Origin: Bacillota bacterium
GTDB taxonomy: Bacteria > Bacillota_E > Sulfobacillia > Sulfobacillales > Sulfobacillaceae
NCBI GenBank assembly: GCA_021802375.1
Contig: JAKAAL010000342.1
Span: 1-5,605 of the forward strand
DNA: 5,605 bases
Direction: 5' to 3'
This document shows, piece by piece, positions 1-5,605 of this stretch. Both the position numbers and the translations under genes were made by a program. Each line of letters starts with the position of its first letter. Position 1 is the first letter of the stretch. The notes under the pieces are model-generated. The model was not told where the DNA came from, made no database searches, and saw only the letters and a list, made by a program, of their open reading frames with translations.

Positions 1-1
1 T

Positions 2-103
2 GAAGCGGTCGGGGTGCTTTTCTATATGACCCGTGTTCCAGAGCAAGTTAGGCGACTATTAGGGTCCCCTGGGGTGGGGAGCGTGTTGATGCCATGGCGG
101 TAA
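2..103 (+). CDS. 3' end of an unidentified upstream gene (partial)
   Basis: An open frame enters from the left edge and ends at TAA 101-103, giving 33 residues. The other two + frames both meet stops early (TGA at 1-3 and 27-29, TAG at 49-51). The visible tail has a short hydrophobic patch (VGVLFYM), a charged stretch with VPEQVRRLL, then a Gly/Ser/Val-rich end finishing MPWR. Its stop lies 10 nt inside the next gene, the same overlap style as the later junctions in this run, which supports a real upstream operon member. In PrgI/VirB4 loci the gene before prgI often encodes a polytopic VirB6-like membrane protein, but 33 residues are too few to assign a family. The function is unknown. Confidence 0.5.
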   Translation, partial: EAVGVLFYMTRVPEQVRRLLGSPGVGSVLMPWR

Positions 104-381
104 GACGCGTGGTACCGGTGCCACTGGAGCACCACCCCGAACTACTTTGGGGGCTTCGTACCATCGATCTTCCCTGGGTCGCCGGAGCGGTCATCATCAA
201 CGTCGTGTTGTGGCACCAGGATCTAGGTGGTTTAGAGGCCCGGCTGACGTTGATGGCGATACCTTCCGGCGTGGGAGTTGCCCTGGCCTGGATTCGCCTT
301 TCTTCCCATAGCCTGCCCGAGTGGATCTGGCTGTGGGCGCGATATCAACTTCGGCCCAAACGCTATGTCCACGGTGAATAG
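94..381 (+). CDS. PrgI-family (VirB3-like) membrane protein of a type IV secretion system
   Basis: This 95-residue protein matches the PrgI family in size and layout. A short N-terminal strand rich in Val and Pro is followed by two hydrophobic segments at about 27-40 and 52-69, and by a C-terminal amphipathic part ending RPKRYVHG, close to the RPRRY-type ending of the family. PrgI proteins are small inner-membrane components of Gram-positive type IV systems, thought to be equivalent to VirB3, and are normally encoded just before the VirB4 ATPase, as here. ATG at 94 is the first start available in frame. A GGGGAG at 76-81 is a rather distant ribosome binding site, and the upstream gene overlaps by 10 nt, so coupling may help. 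The frame is separated from the next gene by a single TAG at 379-381. Confidence 0.85.
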   Translation: MAVRRVVPVPLEHHPELLWGLRTIDLPWVAGAVIINVVLWHQDLGGLEARLTLMAIPSGVGVALAWIRLSSHSLPEWIWLWARYQLRPKRYVHGE

Positions 382-402
382 CCGCTTCGAAACAGGGCCA
401 CG

Positions 403-1041
403 GTGTACCCCAAGTGGCAGCTTGACCACATTAGTGAAAGGATCGTGTTGGCTATGGTGACGATGAACAGACTGTTTCCCATTCGGGCGATAGGCCAAGG
501 TATTTGTCTTCTCGATCGGGACCGCTTTACGGCCATCTTTGAGGCCGTTCCCATTACTTTCGCCCTGAAGTCCCCCAAAGAGCAAGATCGCTTGGTACAA
601 AGTTATGTGCGTTTTTTGAACGGCCTTAACTTTCCCGTGGAGGTGTTGGTGCGGGCCGACAGCCTGCGCATGGACGACTATGTGGCGCAACTCAAGGCAC
701 ACGAAAATGAGATTGAGGCTCATCTGCGCCCCTCCCTGGGTGACTACATCGAGTTCATTCAACAGAGTGCGTCGGTGCGCCATCTCATACGCCGACGATT
801 TTATGTTTTGCTGTCATGGCGAGGCCAGGACACCAGGACGCGCCCCTTGCAGCGCGGTGAGCGCTTGTGGGAAGAGGCGGAAAGGGAGTTGATTCGAAGG
901 CAAGAGTTGGTGGAGCAGGGCCTACGGGATTTGGGCATCCGTCTGCGAGCGCTTAATGCCGAAGAGACCTTTTGCTTTGTCTACGCTGGCCTCGGGGGCG
1001 GAAACCCTCTGCCCAAAGGAGCAAGTTGGGCATGGGAATGA
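403..1041 (+). CDS. VirB4/TraC N-terminal domain protein, encoded separately from its ATPase
   Basis: This 212-residue protein resembles the first part of VirB4/TraC proteins. Residues 25-100 carry the usual pattern: a PIRAIGQGICLL strand pair, then ITFALKSPKEQDRLVQSYV and FLNGLNFPVEVLV. Residues 100-200 are mostly helical and charged, with a strand RRRFYVLLSW at 131-140. There is no Walker motif; that part is in the next gene. The two proteins together (212 + 562 residues) come close to the usual length of a single VirB4. They presumably assemble at the inner face of the membrane with PrgI. The start is uncertain: GTG 403 is first in frame but has a weak ribosome binding site, while ATG 454 lies behind AAAGGA at 437-442 and keeps the conserved part. 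The 3' end overlaps the next gene by 10 nt. Confidence 0.8.
   Translation: MYPKWQLDHISERIVLAMVTMNRLFPIRAIGQGICLLDRDRFTAIFEAVPITFALKSPKEQDRLVQSYVRFLNGLNFPVEVLVRADSLRMDDYVAQLKAHENEIEAHLRPSLGDYIEFIQQSASVRHLIRRRFYVLLSWRGQDTRTRPLQRGERLWEEAERELIRRQELVEQGLRDLGIRLRALNAEETFCFVYAGLGGGNPLPKGASWAWE
1015..1021 (+). promoter_or_regulatory. Ribosome binding site setting the VirB4 start
   Basis: AAAGGAG lies 10 nt before ATG 1032, inside the end of the preceding gene. It decides the start over an upstream in-frame start at 972 (no such site, deep overlap) and over TTG 1026 (only 4 nt away). ATG 1038, which overlaps the upstream stop as ATGA, is 16 nt away and less likely. Confidence 0.7.
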
Positions 1042-2720
1042 ACTGGCAGCCGGGGAACCGCCGTCACCAGAGCCCTGATTTAAGCCGCCTATGGCCTTCT
1101 TCTATTGAGTTTTTTCCGACGGAAGTTAAGCTGGGCGAGCGTTGGCTTCGAGTTTATTGTGCCGTAGGCTTCCCTCGAAACGTGGAACCAGGCTGGATGC
1201 TTCCTCTGTTTAGGTTTTCCCGCCCCCATACCTTGCGATTTTACACGCGGGTTTTAGATTCGGGGGAGAGTCTCGGGCAGATGAAGCGCCGCCTTATCAT
1301 ACAACGAGGAAGTGAGGCGGCCAACGTCAGCCTTGGCCGGTTGTCTAACCCTTTAATCTCTCAAGCCTTGGAGGACACGGATAGACTGCGCTATGAGGTG
1401 GCGCGGGGCGATAGCAAAATGGCCGACGTATCACTGATCGCGGCCATTTGGGAAGATTCCCGACAAGCGTTGGAAGCTTCCGCACAACTCCTCCTCGGCG
1501 TTGCCGATGGTATGATGCTCGAACTCCGCTGCCTACGCTATCAACAGGAGAGTGGTTTATTGAATCTCCTCCCTGGCGGAAAATGGCCGGAACCCGTTCG
1601 TGAAATGGATACTGGGGCTTGGGCTACGGGGTTTCCCTTTACTGGTGACGAGATTATGCATCAAAGCGGCCAAATCTGGGGAGATCACGGCATGAATCCA
1701 TCGTGGGTTATCATCGATAGATTTCAAATGCCCTCACCGCACTCCGTGATTTTGGGATGGTCGGGATCAGGTAAGAGTTATTTTGCCAAACTAGAGGCCC
1801 TGCGTAGCCGATATCGGGGCATACAAGTCGCGGTCATTGACCCCGAGGGCGAATACCAGGTGTTGCGTAAAGCCGGGGCCAGGTTGGTGAGAATAGGAAT
1901 TGCGGGCGAAGAGCTTGGCTTCGACCCCTTTTCTTTGGATCGAAGTCAGAGTGAAAATTTCGACGGACACGTGGAATTCATCCTGCGATTGTTACCCCGG
2001 CTCGTCGACGGCTGGTCAGATAGAAACCAAAGTCGGGTGCTCCAGGTCATCTACCGCGACCAAGAATCGGAAGCGATGTCCTCTTCGCCTAGGGCGTGGA
2101 TCGATCGCTTGTCGGAGATAGACGCCGATACTGCTCAGTTGGCGGCAACGGCGATGGGCCGCTGGCACCAAGTAGCTGGTCGACCGCCTCTGAGTGTGAA
2201 GGCCAAGCAGACAATCAGTGACGCCTTTGTAATCTACGACCTGAGTCACGTAAGCGATCGCTTGAAAAGTGCCGTGTATTTGGCGTTGGCGGAAATGCTT
2301 TCGCGGTCTATCGCTGACGGTCAGCGCCGTCTGATCATCATCGATGAAGCCTGGTATCTAGTGAACGACCCGGAAACCGTTCCCTACCTCGAGACTTTGT
2401 TTCGGCGTGCTCGCAAGTGGGGTACGGCCATATCGCTGATTAGCCAAGACTTTGGCGATTTTACTCGAAGCCAATCAGCCGAGGTGTGTCTGAGAAATTC
2501 TCCGCTCGTATTGCTGCTTCGCCAACATTCTCAGAGTCTAAACCAACTGGCCGAGGCACTCCACCTAAGTGCAAGCGAGATCGAATGGCTGGCGAGTGCC
2601 GGTACCGGTCAAGGTTTGCTATTAGCCTCAGACGACCACGTGCCGTTAAACATCTGGTCGACCGAGCTGGAAGCTCGTGTCCTCGGACCCCAGGAGCAAG
2701 GAGACAAGCAACATGACTAG
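1032..2720 (+). CDS. virB4: VirB4-type type IV secretion motor ATPase
   Basis: This 562-residue protein is the ATPase part of a VirB4/TraC protein (HerA-FtsK type P-loop superfamily), which powers substrate transfer or pilus assembly from the cytoplasmic face of the membrane. Residues 1-235 continue the VirB4 N-terminal region. The motor shows a Walker A at 242-249 (GWSGSGKS, Lys248), the family signature DPEGEY at 270-275, and a Walker B at 434-439 (LIIIDE, Asp438/Glu439) followed by AW. An Arg-rich RRARKWG at 458-464 leads to a sensor-type Gln472 in LISQDFGDF. All key residues are intact, so it should hydrolyse ATP. There is no N-terminal membrane segment; PrgI probably provides the anchor. 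It overlaps the gene before by 10 nt and the gene after by 8 nt. The role is well supported, but whether the system is conjugative is not shown. Confidence 0.93.
   Translation: MGMNWQPGNRRHQSPDLSRLWPSSIEFFPTEVKLGERWLRVYCAVGFPRNVEPGWMLPLFRFSRPHTLRFYTRVLDSGESLGQMKRRLIIQRGSEAANVSLGRLSNPLISQALEDTDRLRYEVARGDSKMADVSLIAAIWEDSRQALEASAQLLLGVADGMMLELRCLRYQQESGLLNLLPGGKWPEPVREMDTGAWATGFPFTGDEIMHQSGQIWGDHGMNPSWVIIDRFQMPSPHSVILGWSGSGKSYFAKLEALRSRYRGIQVAVIDPEGEYQVLRKAGARLVRIGIAGEELGFDPFSLDRSQSENFDGHVEFILRLLPRLVDGWSDRNQSRVLQVIYRDQESEAMSSSPRAWIDRLSEIDADTAQLAATAMGRWHQVAGRPPLSVKAKQTISDAFVIYDLSHVSDRLKSAVYLALAEMLSRSIADGQRRLIIIDEAWYLVNDPETVPYLETLFRRARKWGTAISLISQDFGDFTRSQSAEVCLRNSPLVLLLRQHSQSLNQLAEALHLSASEIEWLASAGTGQGLLLASDDHVPLNIWSTELEARVLGPQEQGDKQHD
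2698..2703 (+). promoter_or_regulatory. Ribosome binding site for the SAF-domain gene
   Basis: AAGGAG lies 9 nt before ATG 2713, within the last codons of virB4. It favours ATG 2713 over the in-frame ATG 2677, which would add 12 hydrophilic residues before the membrane anchor and overlap virB4 by 44 nt. Confidence 0.7.
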
Positions 2721-3270
2721 TCGTGGTAAACTTCGTCAAACGGCGCCGATTGTGGCCACTTTGGTCACGGCGGCGACCATGGCAGGGGTGATGCTGCCGG
2801 GTTGGATAACGCCGGTTCCCCGCCTTCCCGTGGTAACCGCCACCGTGCCCGCGGGAACCCCGTTGACGGCGGCTGATTTTCGCTGGATTAAGGCCAACAA
2901 GGTACCAAGCTATCCCGTGGGAAGGTCTAGCCATGTGGCCCGGACGACCTTAACCGCTGGCGAAGTGCTGACCGCCGCCCTAGTGTCGACAGGAAGTCAC
3001 GGTAACGAACCCCGCACGTTGGTGGAAGTGACTCCTAGCGTTAGCGCCGAAGCCAACTTGGGAAGGTGGGTCGATCGCGTCGAGGTGCTGGTCGTGAAGG
3101 CGGGTAGGATTATTTGGAACTCCGGTCCCTGTTCGGTGGTTTCATCGCCCACCTCCCTGTTAAGTGCAGGGTCGTCCACGATTGGCGTGTGGTTAACTCC
3201 CAAGGCTGCCCTTACCTATACCAAGACCGAGGGACTAGGCACCGTCAGCGTCATAGGTATCGCACCATGA
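2713..3270 (+). CDS. Membrane-anchored SAF-domain protein, CpaB/RcpC-like
   Basis: This protein has 185 residues. A basic N-terminus (RGKLR) is followed by one hydrophobic segment at about 11-30, read as a signal anchor with the rest outside the membrane. Residues 38-93 fit a SAF domain: a VVTATVPAGTPLTAADF repeat-like strand, then TTLTAGEVLTAALVS, the two Ala-Gly-Glu/Thr turns seen in CpaB/RcpC and FlgA. Residues 100-185 are strand-rich and unassigned, with one Cys at 140. CpaB/RcpC proteins are periplasmic or extracytoplasmic parts of Tad/Flp pilus machines. Here the domain is encoded directly after a VirB4 ATPase and before a TadZ-like gene, so a structural role in the envelope part of the apparatus is inferred. 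At 185 residues it is shorter than typical CpaB, and FlgA-like or other SAF proteins remain possible. Confidence 0.8.
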   Translation: MTSRGKLRQTAPIVATLVTAATMAGVMLPGWITPVPRLPVVTATVPAGTPLTAADFRWIKANKVPSYPVGRSSHVARTTLTAGEVLTAALVSTGSHGNEPRTLVEVTPSVSAEANLGRWVDRVEVLVVKAGRIIWNSGPCSVVSSPTSLLSAGSSTIGVWLTPKAALTYTKTEGLGTVSVIGIAP

Positions 3271-4268
3271 TTGTGGTAGCGAGTGGACACCAGGGCGTCG
3301 ACGGCTACGTGCACGACCGGCCTAAGAGCGACGAGGTGATCATAGCCCGCCACTGGAACGAAGTGCTGGATGCAAAGGACCGGATGGATGCGCTTTTTTT
3401 GGGGAGAGACTTGCCGGGCTTGCCTCCTCCCCAGGTTGTATCCCAAGCGTTGCCGTCGGTAGAAACGGTGATTTGGGTCGACGAGCAAGAGGCTCGAACA
3501 TGGTCTGAGGCAGCCGCTGAACAGTGGCAGATTTGGGCAGGATCCCTGGATCAAGGCGAGTTCGACAGTTGGTTAGACCGAAGTCGGCGCCCAAAGATGC
3601 GATTGGAATCGTGTTGGGCGGTGGCGGCCGTCAGCGGCCAGATGTCGCGGGAAGCTACCGTGGGATGGTTGGTGGAAATGTCGCTCGCGCAAGGTGGTCA
3701 AGGTGTTCTGGTTGACTTGGATTGGAACGATCCCCAGACGACCTGGCACAGTCCCTGGGGAAGACCTGGATCCGATCTAACCGGGTACGAACATCTTGCA
3801 GCGGTACGAATGCCCTATGGCGTATTCGTTCCCGCGCCACCGCCCTGGATGATGCTGTTGGCACGACCGGGACGCGAGGAGTTGCAGCGGCTACGCATGC
3901 ACTATCCGCGGCATTGGCTCGGTTTTGATATGGGTTCCGATCTACGCAACCCGCTGTGGACCACCGTGGCGGACATGGTGGAGCGGGTATACCTGGTGTG
4001 CCCAGGACGACCGTGGGCCAAAGCGTTAGCAGACGTCATCTCACTGTTTGAAGACCTTCGCCCAGAGATCCGTTTGACTTTGCTAACACGATCTGATACC
4101 CACGGTGAGTGGTTGCAGGCGTTTGCTAGTGAAACGCGTCAAGTGCTTGCTATAGGCGATCATGGCAGCGTGGCCGCTTCGTTGTGCGAAGTAGCCAGCA
4201 AGCCTCAGAAGCGGAATTCGCGGTCCGTTTTCTCACGAATTGCAAAGGTCTGGCGGAAGACGACTTAG
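3267..4268 (+). CDS. TadZ/CpaE-like MinD-fold protein with a degenerate P-loop
   Basis: This 333-residue protein reads as two domains. Residues 1-108 look like a pseudo-receiver: strands MIVVASG, DEVIIA, DALFLGRDLPG and ETVIWVD alternate with helices, as in CpaE/TadZ. Residues 115-310 follow a ParA/MinD layout. The strand WAVAAVSG at 117-124 should lead into a P-loop, but the loop reads QMSREATV with no GKGGVGKT and no signature lysines. VLVDLD at 147-152 matches the next strand (Asp150, Asp152), and HWLGFDMGSDL at 217-225 sits where Walker B belongs. VYLVCPG at 241-247 follows. The tail (313-333) is very basic. TadZ-type proteins localise Tad machinery at the membrane or pole, and some have atypical Walker motifs. 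Loss of ATP hydrolysis with a scaffolding role is inferred. ATG 3267 overlaps the previous stop (ATGA), with no clear ribosome binding site, so translation is probably coupled. Confidence 0.72.
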   Translation: MIVVASGHQGVDGYVHDRPKSDEVIIARHWNEVLDAKDRMDALFLGRDLPGLPPPQVVSQALPSVETVIWVDEQEARTWSEAAAEQWQIWAGSLDQGEFDSWLDRSRRPKMRLESCWAVAAVSGQMSREATVGWLVEMSLAQGGQGVLVDLDWNDPQTTWHSPWGRPGSDLTGYEHLAAVRMPYGVFVPAPPPWMMLLARPGREELQRLRMHYPRHWLGFDMGSDLRNPLWTTVADMVERVYLVCPGRPWAKALADVISLFEDLRPEIRLTLLTRSDTHGEWLQAFASETRQVLAIGDHGSVAASLCEVASKPQKRNSRSVFSRIAKVWRKTT

Positions 4269-4277
4269 CCTAAGTCG
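4261..4277. repeat. Perfect 17-bp palindrome across the stop codon of the TadZ-like gene
   Basis: CGACTTAG, a central C, then CTAAGTCG form an exact inverted repeat of two 8-nt arms. The TAG stop is the end of the left arm. As RNA it could form a 7-bp stem with a 3-nt GCC loop. No T-run follows, so it is not a standard intrinsic terminator. It could be a protein-binding operator or an mRNA-end structure. Confidence 0.55.
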
Positions 4278-4293
4278 CCTGCTCTGCGTTATA

Positions 4294-4314
4294 CAGGGCA
4301 TTCAGCATGCCTTG
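4294..4314 (+). other. Hairpin downstream of the operon end
   Basis: CAGGGCAT and ATGCCTTG can pair as an 8-bp stem with one G-U pair around a TCAGC loop. It lies 16 nt after the palindrome at 4261-4277. No T-run follows, so intrinsic termination is not supported. It may stabilise or end the transcript of the secretion operon by another route, or be chance. Confidence 0.3.
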
Positions 4315-4525
4315 GTACCAGTCCGTTTGGTGGGGAGGCGTGTATGCCGTGAAAGACGATGAATGGCATTGTTTCCTCGCTCGTGTTGACGGTTGCCGAC
4401 GCCCCGCATGCCGCCTTCTCTTGTGGCTTCCATGGGACCGGGCAGGAATCATGCGACGCCTTGTCGAACGTTGCTGGCAGGGCAACCAACAGCATGATCG
4501 GGTGGGGTACAGCGAGCGTATTGGC

Positions 4526-4531
4526 AAGGAG
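4526..4531 (+). promoter_or_regulatory. Ribosome binding site of the membrane sensor gene
   Basis: AAGGAG lies 8 nt before ATG 4540, an ideal spacing. An in-frame TGA at 4495-4497 and the absence of any ATG, GTG or TTG codon in frame between it and 4540 leave ATG 4540 as the only likely start. Confidence 0.8.
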
Positions 4532-4539
4532 ACCGAGGC

Positions 4540-5605
4540 ATGCGAGTTTTGTGGCTTAGCGCGTTATTTGGCGTTCCTATCATATGGATCTTTCATTGGA
4601 GTATGGTCACTTTCATCAACAACATTCAAACGACGGTGGCGCGCCTGGTAACCTTCATCCACTGGACGTTTTTAGGTATGCTGGCAGCAGTCTTCGCGAT
4701 GCAGGTGTTGCCGGTCAAGGATGCGCCGTGGATTGCCATCTATGTGATCGGGACGCTGGGGGTCTTTTTGGCGGCCTTTGGCAGCCATCTACACTTAAAC
4801 CTTTTAGGTTGGATCGAGCGATGGCCGCGGGGCCTGGGGGTGGGGATGGCCTATCTCTGGATATTGCCGGGGTTGTGGACACTGATATCCCGGCATAACC
4901 TGTTTAATGCCGATATATTTTCTCGAAGAGGGTTTTGGGTAGTCCCCACCTATAATCGGCCATTTCATGTGGCGATGATCCTCGCGGTTGTGCTAACGGG
5001 TTCATTACTGGTGGGTCTGTGGGCGGTGTGGAGGCACCAGGGCGGGCATCGCAGAGCCAAGACGCTGACGGGATTATTCTGGGGAATGGCAGGGTTGTCT
5101 GCTTGCCTTTTGGTCATGGGAGCGCTGTTGCCTCGGACGGCACCCATCTGGATGCCCCCCTATCCCTACTTGATAGGCATGCTGTGGTGGGCGGCAACCA
5201 TTCGTTGGACCGTCGTGCGATATGAGCTGTTGCCCTCTCACTTGCAGCGGTACCGCGCCTTATTCACGCTCAGCCCCGTTCCCATCATCATGGTCGAGCG
5301 AAGTGGGCGCATTGTGGATCAAAATCCGGCGGCGTCCACGCTGTTCACGGGGAACTACCGTTCGTGGGCGGATATTTGTGCCAAGAGCCTGCCAGAGGAC
5401 ACGTGGTCTCGGTTTCGCGGTGCTTGGGCGCACCGGAGTCCCATCGAGGCATGGTCGCTGGAGTGGCAAAAAGAAGATGGTAATCTTCGCACGCTCGTCG
5501 TGGATGGACAATACTTATCCATCGGCGAGCGGACCTACTGCATTCTGGCGCTTCATGACCATACGATGCAAGCAAAAGCCCACGAAACCTTAGTGAGGAT
5601 GGTGG
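4540..5605 (+). CDS. Seven-helix membrane sensor with PAS-like domain, 3' end outside the window (partial)
   Basis: The frame stays open from ATG 4540 to the right edge, giving 355 residues. Seven hydrophobic segments are visible at about 3-20, 36-57, 64-80, 99-117, 143-164, 177-197 and 208-226. The layout, with a loop GFWVVPTYNRPFH before helix 5 and RYELLP after helix 7, resembles the 7TM region at the N-terminus of some histidine kinases. Residues 235-345 look like a PAS domain: LFTLSPVPIIMVERSGRIVD then QNPAASTLF, and a final strand YCILALHDHT. A linker helix QAKAHETLVRMV then runs off the edge. The output domain (histidine kinase, GGDEF or other) cannot be seen. The gene has its own strong ribosome binding site and lies 271 nt after the secretion operon, so it may be a separate unit. 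The ligand and any link to transfer are unknown. Confidence 0.8.
   Translation, partial: MRVLWLSALFGVPIIWIFHWSMVTFINNIQTTVARLVTFIHWTFLGMLAAVFAMQVLPVKDAPWIAIYVIGTLGVFLAAFGSHLHLNLLGWIERWPRGLGVGMAYLWILPGLWTLISRHNLFNADIFSRRGFWVVPTYNRPFHVAMILAVVLTGSLLVGLWAVWRHQGGHRRAKTLTGLFWGMAGLSACLLVMGALLPRTAPIWMPPYPYLIGMLWWAATIRWTVVRYELLPSHLQRYRALFTLSPVPIIMVERSGRIVDQNPAASTLFTGNYRSWADICAKSLPEDTWSRFRGAWAHRSPIEAWSLEWQKEDGNLRTLVVDGQYLSIGERTYCILALHDHTMQAKAHETLVRMV

Larger units (their letters stand above)
4269..4539. other. Gap of 271 nt between the secretion operon and the sensor gene, no convincing gene
   Basis: The stretch has no recognisable gene. Small open frames compete in it. On the + strand, 4359-4559 (66 aa, 44 of 66 codons ending in G or C by my count) overlaps the sensor start by 20 nt and has no good ribosome binding site. 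Another + frame, 4307-4651, is unusually rich in Cys, Trp and Arg. On the - strand, 4289-4495 (68 aa) shares its third codon positions with the 4359 frame, so codon bias cannot tell them apart. None shows a known motif. I saw no clear -35/-10 pair for the sensor gene. The left end holds the palindrome and the hairpin listed separately. Confidence 0.5.

Noticed and set aside
232..783. Long - strand open frame of 183 codons
   Set aside because: It lies opposite the PrgI and VirB4 N-domain genes, both supported by family features, and its translation has low-complexity His/Arg/Gln content with no recognisable domain.
972..1031. Upstream extension of the VirB4 ATPase to a start at 972
   Set aside because: The added residues are Arg/Pro-rich, unlike VirB4, overlap the upstream gene by 70 nt, and the strong ribosome binding site points to ATG 1032.
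1005..1041. Programmed -1 frameshift joining the two VirB4 parts
   Set aside because: The CCCAAAG run at 1012-1018 is in the wrong phase for a tandem slip from the upstream frame, and the AAAGGAG is better explained as the start signal of ATG 1032.
2253..2260. GCGATCGC octamer, as in cyanobacterial HIP1
   Set aside because: I noticed a single copy inside virB4 and no repetition in the window, so it has no meaning here.
3114..3266. Upstream extension of the TadZ-like protein into the SAF gene
   Set aside because: It would overlap the SAF gene by 157 nt. The MIVVASG strand beginning at ATG 3267 is the natural first strand of the pseudo-receiver domain.
4386..4391. TTGACG as a -35 box for the sensor gene
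   Set aside because: At the usual 17-nt spacing the sequence is TGCCGC, not a -10-like element.
4584..4898. 104-codon + frame
   Set aside because: It is an out-of-frame shadow of the 7TM sensor gene, whose frame shows seven clear hydrophobic helices and a PAS pattern.

Overview
The window looks like a piece of a secretion or conjugation gene cluster from a Gram-positive bacterium, most likely a Bacillota lineage. It is moderately GC-rich (estimated by eye, not computed). The lineage is inferred from a PrgI-family protein next to a VirB4 ATPase, from strong AAGGAG-type ribosome binding sites and from frequent TTG and CGG codons. Nothing here fixes a genus, and no rRNA, tRNA or other taxonomic marker is present.

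All convincing genes are on the + strand. Positions 2-4268 hold one tightly packed run. It starts with the 3' end of an unidentified gene (stop at 101-103). Next come a PrgI-family membrane protein (94-381), the N-terminal part of a VirB4/TraC-type protein as a separate gene (403-1041), and the VirB4 motor ATPase with intact Walker motifs (1032-2720). The run ends with a membrane-anchored SAF-domain (CpaB-like) protein (2713-3270) and a TadZ/CpaE-like MinD-fold protein that has lost its P-loop (3267-4268). Neighbouring genes overlap by 4-10 nt, except for a 21-nt gap before 403, so translational coupling in one transcript is likely.

Positions 4269-4539 form a gap with no convincing gene. It contains a perfect 17-bp palindrome across the preceding stop codon, a second hairpin, and small open frames that compete on both strands. 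From 4540 to the right edge runs a new gene with its own strong ribosome binding site. It encodes a seven-helix membrane sensor with a PAS-like domain, and its output domain lies beyond the window.

Working model (inference): PrgI and the two-part VirB4 form the inner-membrane motor of a type IV secretion system, while the SAF and TadZ-like proteins are components usually found in Tad/Flp pilus systems. The mixture suggests a hybrid or Tad-assisted transfer apparatus. No relaxase, coupling protein, CpaF/VirB11 ATPase, pilin or cell-wall hydrolase is visible, so conjugation is not proven.
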